Translations under genes and position numbers: made by a program
Shown: positions 61,946 to 64,000 of the stretch, piece by piece
How positions within the stretch are numbered: position 1 is the first letter of the stretch
Layout of the letters: each line of letters opens with the position of its first letter
Assembly: GCA_001724245.1 (NCBI GenBank)
Contig: MEDX01000001.1
Span: forward strand, 31,962-95,961
Reading direction: 5' to 3'
Length of the DNA: 64,000 nucleotides
DNA from: Fonticula-like sp. SCN 57-25
Taxonomy: Eukaryota; Nucleariida; Rotosphaerida
The notes under the pieces: generated by a model
Database searches by the model: none
The model's input: only the letters and a program-made list of their open reading frames with translations
What the model was told of the DNA's origin: nothing

Positions 61946-64000
61946 ATGCAGGCCGAAGTGGAGGTAAGCGTCCGAGGGCGTTGGTTCACGGTACGCTGCT
62001 GCTTTCCTGTGCCGCGCAGCATGTAATAAACTGTGTTATGTCTGCAGGATCAGCATGGCCGTGTCCTCATGCTTCGCGGCGTCAATCTGAGCGGCAACAC
62101 CAAGATTCCGTACAAGCCCGACATCGGCTCGCACATCGAAGAGGGCTTCTTTGATTCTGAGAACATCTCTTTTGTTGGACGGTGCGACAGTGTGAGTGTG
62201 TTCACACAGCCTGGCTCACCATGCTGCGCTAGGCCGTTCCCGCTTGAGGAGGCCGACGAGCACTTTCTGCGGCTCAAGCGGTGGGGCTTTACGCTGCTTC
62301 GCTTCTTAACTACCTGGGAGGCGATCGAGCACCGCGGGCCGTACGCCGCGCCTCAGAGTATCGTGCATTAACAGCATTCGATAGTGGCCAATATGACGAC
62401 GAGTATGTTTTGTACGTTGTTGAAGTGCTCAAGGTGGCCAAGCGCCACGGCTTTGTCTGCTTCATCGACCCGCACCAGGACGTGTGGAGCCGCGTACGTC
62501 TCCATTGCCGCGCCAGGCAGCGACACTGACACGCTGCAGTTCACGGGCGGCTCCGGTGCCCCCGGCTGGACGCTTGCGCTTGCCGGCCTCGACTACCGCC
62601 ACTTTAAGCACAACGACGCCGCGATCGTGCACAACACATGGACCGACAGCACCAACAAGCGCGAGTTCCCAAAGATGATCTGGCCGACCAACTATACAAA
62701 GTATGCGTGCGCAACAATGTTTACGCTCTTCTTTGGCGGCCGCACCTTTGCGCCAAAGTGCCTCGTCGACGGCGTCAACATCCAGGACTACCTCCAGTCG
62801 CACTTTATCAACGCCATCGCCTACCTCGCCTCGCATGTGCGCGACCTCGGCATCGTCCGTACGTCCTTTATTATTGTTGTTGCTGTACTTTAACATGCTC
62901 TAGTTGGGTATGACACGCTGAATGAGCCGTCGCGTGGCTTTATCGGCGTCCACGACGTCCGTTCCGCACCGACCGAGCTCACTTCCGTCCGGCTAAACTA
63001 CTACGAGACGCCCGTCCAAGCGATGGTGCTTGCCAGGTGCGCTGCTTATTCCTATTGCTGCTGCTTATATGCTGACTCTTCTACCTTCCTCTAGCGGCTA
63101 CACGACCTTTGTGCCGTACTATATGCGCAGCATGTTCACCGGCAACATGACGCAGAGCGGCAATGTCCAGCTGAACCAGGAGCGCGAGTCTGCCTTCCTC
63201 CCCGGGCGCACGTGCGTGTGGCACGACCACGGCGTGTGGCAGGTGCTCGACGAGGCGACGATGGCGAGCCGCCCCGAGGCGTGCGTCAAGCTGCCCGGCT
63301 ACTTTTCCCGCAACACCAAGGGCGAGCCGTACAACTTTCAGCAGGACTTTTGGCTGCCGTTCGCCGCGCGGTACGCCGAGGCGCTCCGCAAGGTGCACCC
63401 TGGATGCGCCATCTTTGTAGAGCCCGAGGCCATGGGCGTCCCGGCAAAGTTTGAGCACTCGGGCATCGTGGGGCCGCTCGTGTACGCGCCGCACTGGTAC
63501 GACGGCCTCACGCTCTTCCAAAAGAGGTGCGCAGCGGACAATTATGAAGCGGTGCAGCTCGCTCATTGGCCGCATAGCTTTTCCAACTGGTCGGTGAATA
63601 TCGTTGCTGCGACGCGAGGCGTGCCGTGGTACCGCCTGCTCGCGCTCGGCGAGCTCAACGTCATCCGCCTATTCAAGGCTTCAGTCGCCACCCTCAAGGC
63701 GGAAGGCCTCGAGAATGTCGGTGCGGCACTGAATGTTTGTTTATATTGCATGCGCTAACAACGCCGCAGGCGAGTACCCGATTGTGTTTGGCGAGACGGG
63801 CATTCCGTTTGATATGAACAATGGCGCTGCCTTTGTGACGGGCGACTTTTCGCAGCAGACGCACGCGGCCAACGCGACGCTCTCGGCGATGGAGTCCAAC
63901 CTCGTCAACTTTACGCTCTGGAATTACTGCGCGAGCAACAACAACTTGCACGGCGACAGCTGGTACGCACATTGACACATTGCTTGCGGACGCTGACGTG
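61946..64000 (+). CDS. GH5 glucosylceramidase-like glycoside hydrolase (3' cut by window)
   Basis: At least nine exons, the first 61946-61990; the last visible exon ends near 63962 at a gtacgc donor. The reading begins MQAEVEVSVRGRWFTDQHGR with MLRGVNLSGNTK following. Hallmarks: FVGRPFPLEEADEHFLRLKR (spliced), CFIDPHQDVWSRFTGGSGAP, acid/base Glu in YDTLNEPSRGFIG, and nucleophile Glu in PIVFGETGIPFDMNN. This matches the GH5_12 endoglycoceramidase-related group (EGCrP/steryl-glucosidase), which removes glucose from glucosylceramide or sterol glucosides. No signal peptide is seen, so it is probably intracellular. The C-terminal domain is beyond the window. Confidence 0.85.

Noticed and set aside
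1-64000. tRNA, rRNA or CRISPR
   Set aside because: No cloverleaf with a GGTTCRA arm, no rRNA, and no regular spaced repeat was seen on reading; a covariance-model scan would be needed to rule out tRNAs fully.

Overview
The window is nuclear DNA from a unicellular eukaryote with a compact, GC-rich genome. I place 34 protein-coding genes in 64 kb. Most are cut by very short introns (mostly 41-70 nt) with a recognisable CTAAC/CTGAC/CTTAC branch point just upstream of the acceptor. The donor is unusual: GTRCGY, with C at +4, rather than the canonical GTRAGT. By hand placement about 110 of about 125 introns have C at +4. There are no operons, CRISPR arrays, rRNA or recognisable tRNA genes. The gene set combines a G-protein alpha subunit, twinfilin, an Lgl/tomosyn protein, a DIS3L1-type exosome nuclease, an ATXN7L3-like SAGA factor, NAMPT, B12 adenosyltransferase and a GH5 glucosylceramidase-like enzyme. 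This suggests an amorphean protist (opisthokont or amoebozoan, not Dikarya). The species cannot be named from the sequence.

Layout. 1-8 kb: F-BAR protein (5' cut by the window edge), PH protein, mitochondrial uL10m, an OB/CCCH/methyltransferase protein and Mis18, then a 1.2-kb gene-poor gap. 8-25.4 kb: G alpha, a long coiled-coil protein with a dynein-adaptor CC1 box and a C-terminal CaaX box, an ACC-synthase-like aminotransferase, gamma-tubulin complex GCP3, NAMPT, a Tcp11 protein, an ATP-grasp/SET-like fusion and a PH-RCC1-FYVE protein. 25.6-40 kb: proteasome Rpt2, Sgf11/ATXN7L3, EMC10, DIS3L1, a small membrane protein, RAD54B, WBP11 and a small BRC-motif protein. 40-55.4 kb: Sel1-repeat protein, twinfilin, enoyl-CoA hydratase-like enzyme, CCT theta, LYR protein, GH38 mannosidase, DEAD-box helicase, P5C dehydrogenase and Hsp20. 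56-64 kb: B12 adenosyltransferase, Lgl protein, a BED/hAT-derived protein and a GH5 glycosidase cut by the window end.

Most genes are ordinary housekeeping genes. Divergent pairs share promoters of 50-280 bp. Several cell-cycle or DNA-repair genes (Mis18, GCP3, RAD54B, the BRC protein) have E2F-type TTTSSCGC sites upstream, and two of these regions, plus weakly a third, also carry a second shared element, TTGTCACA-N4-TGTG. The best candidates for something undescribed are the putative CaaX-anchored dynein adaptor, the small BRC protein near RAD54B, the ATP-grasp/SET-like fusion, the domesticated BED/hAT gene and the shifted splice-donor consensus.
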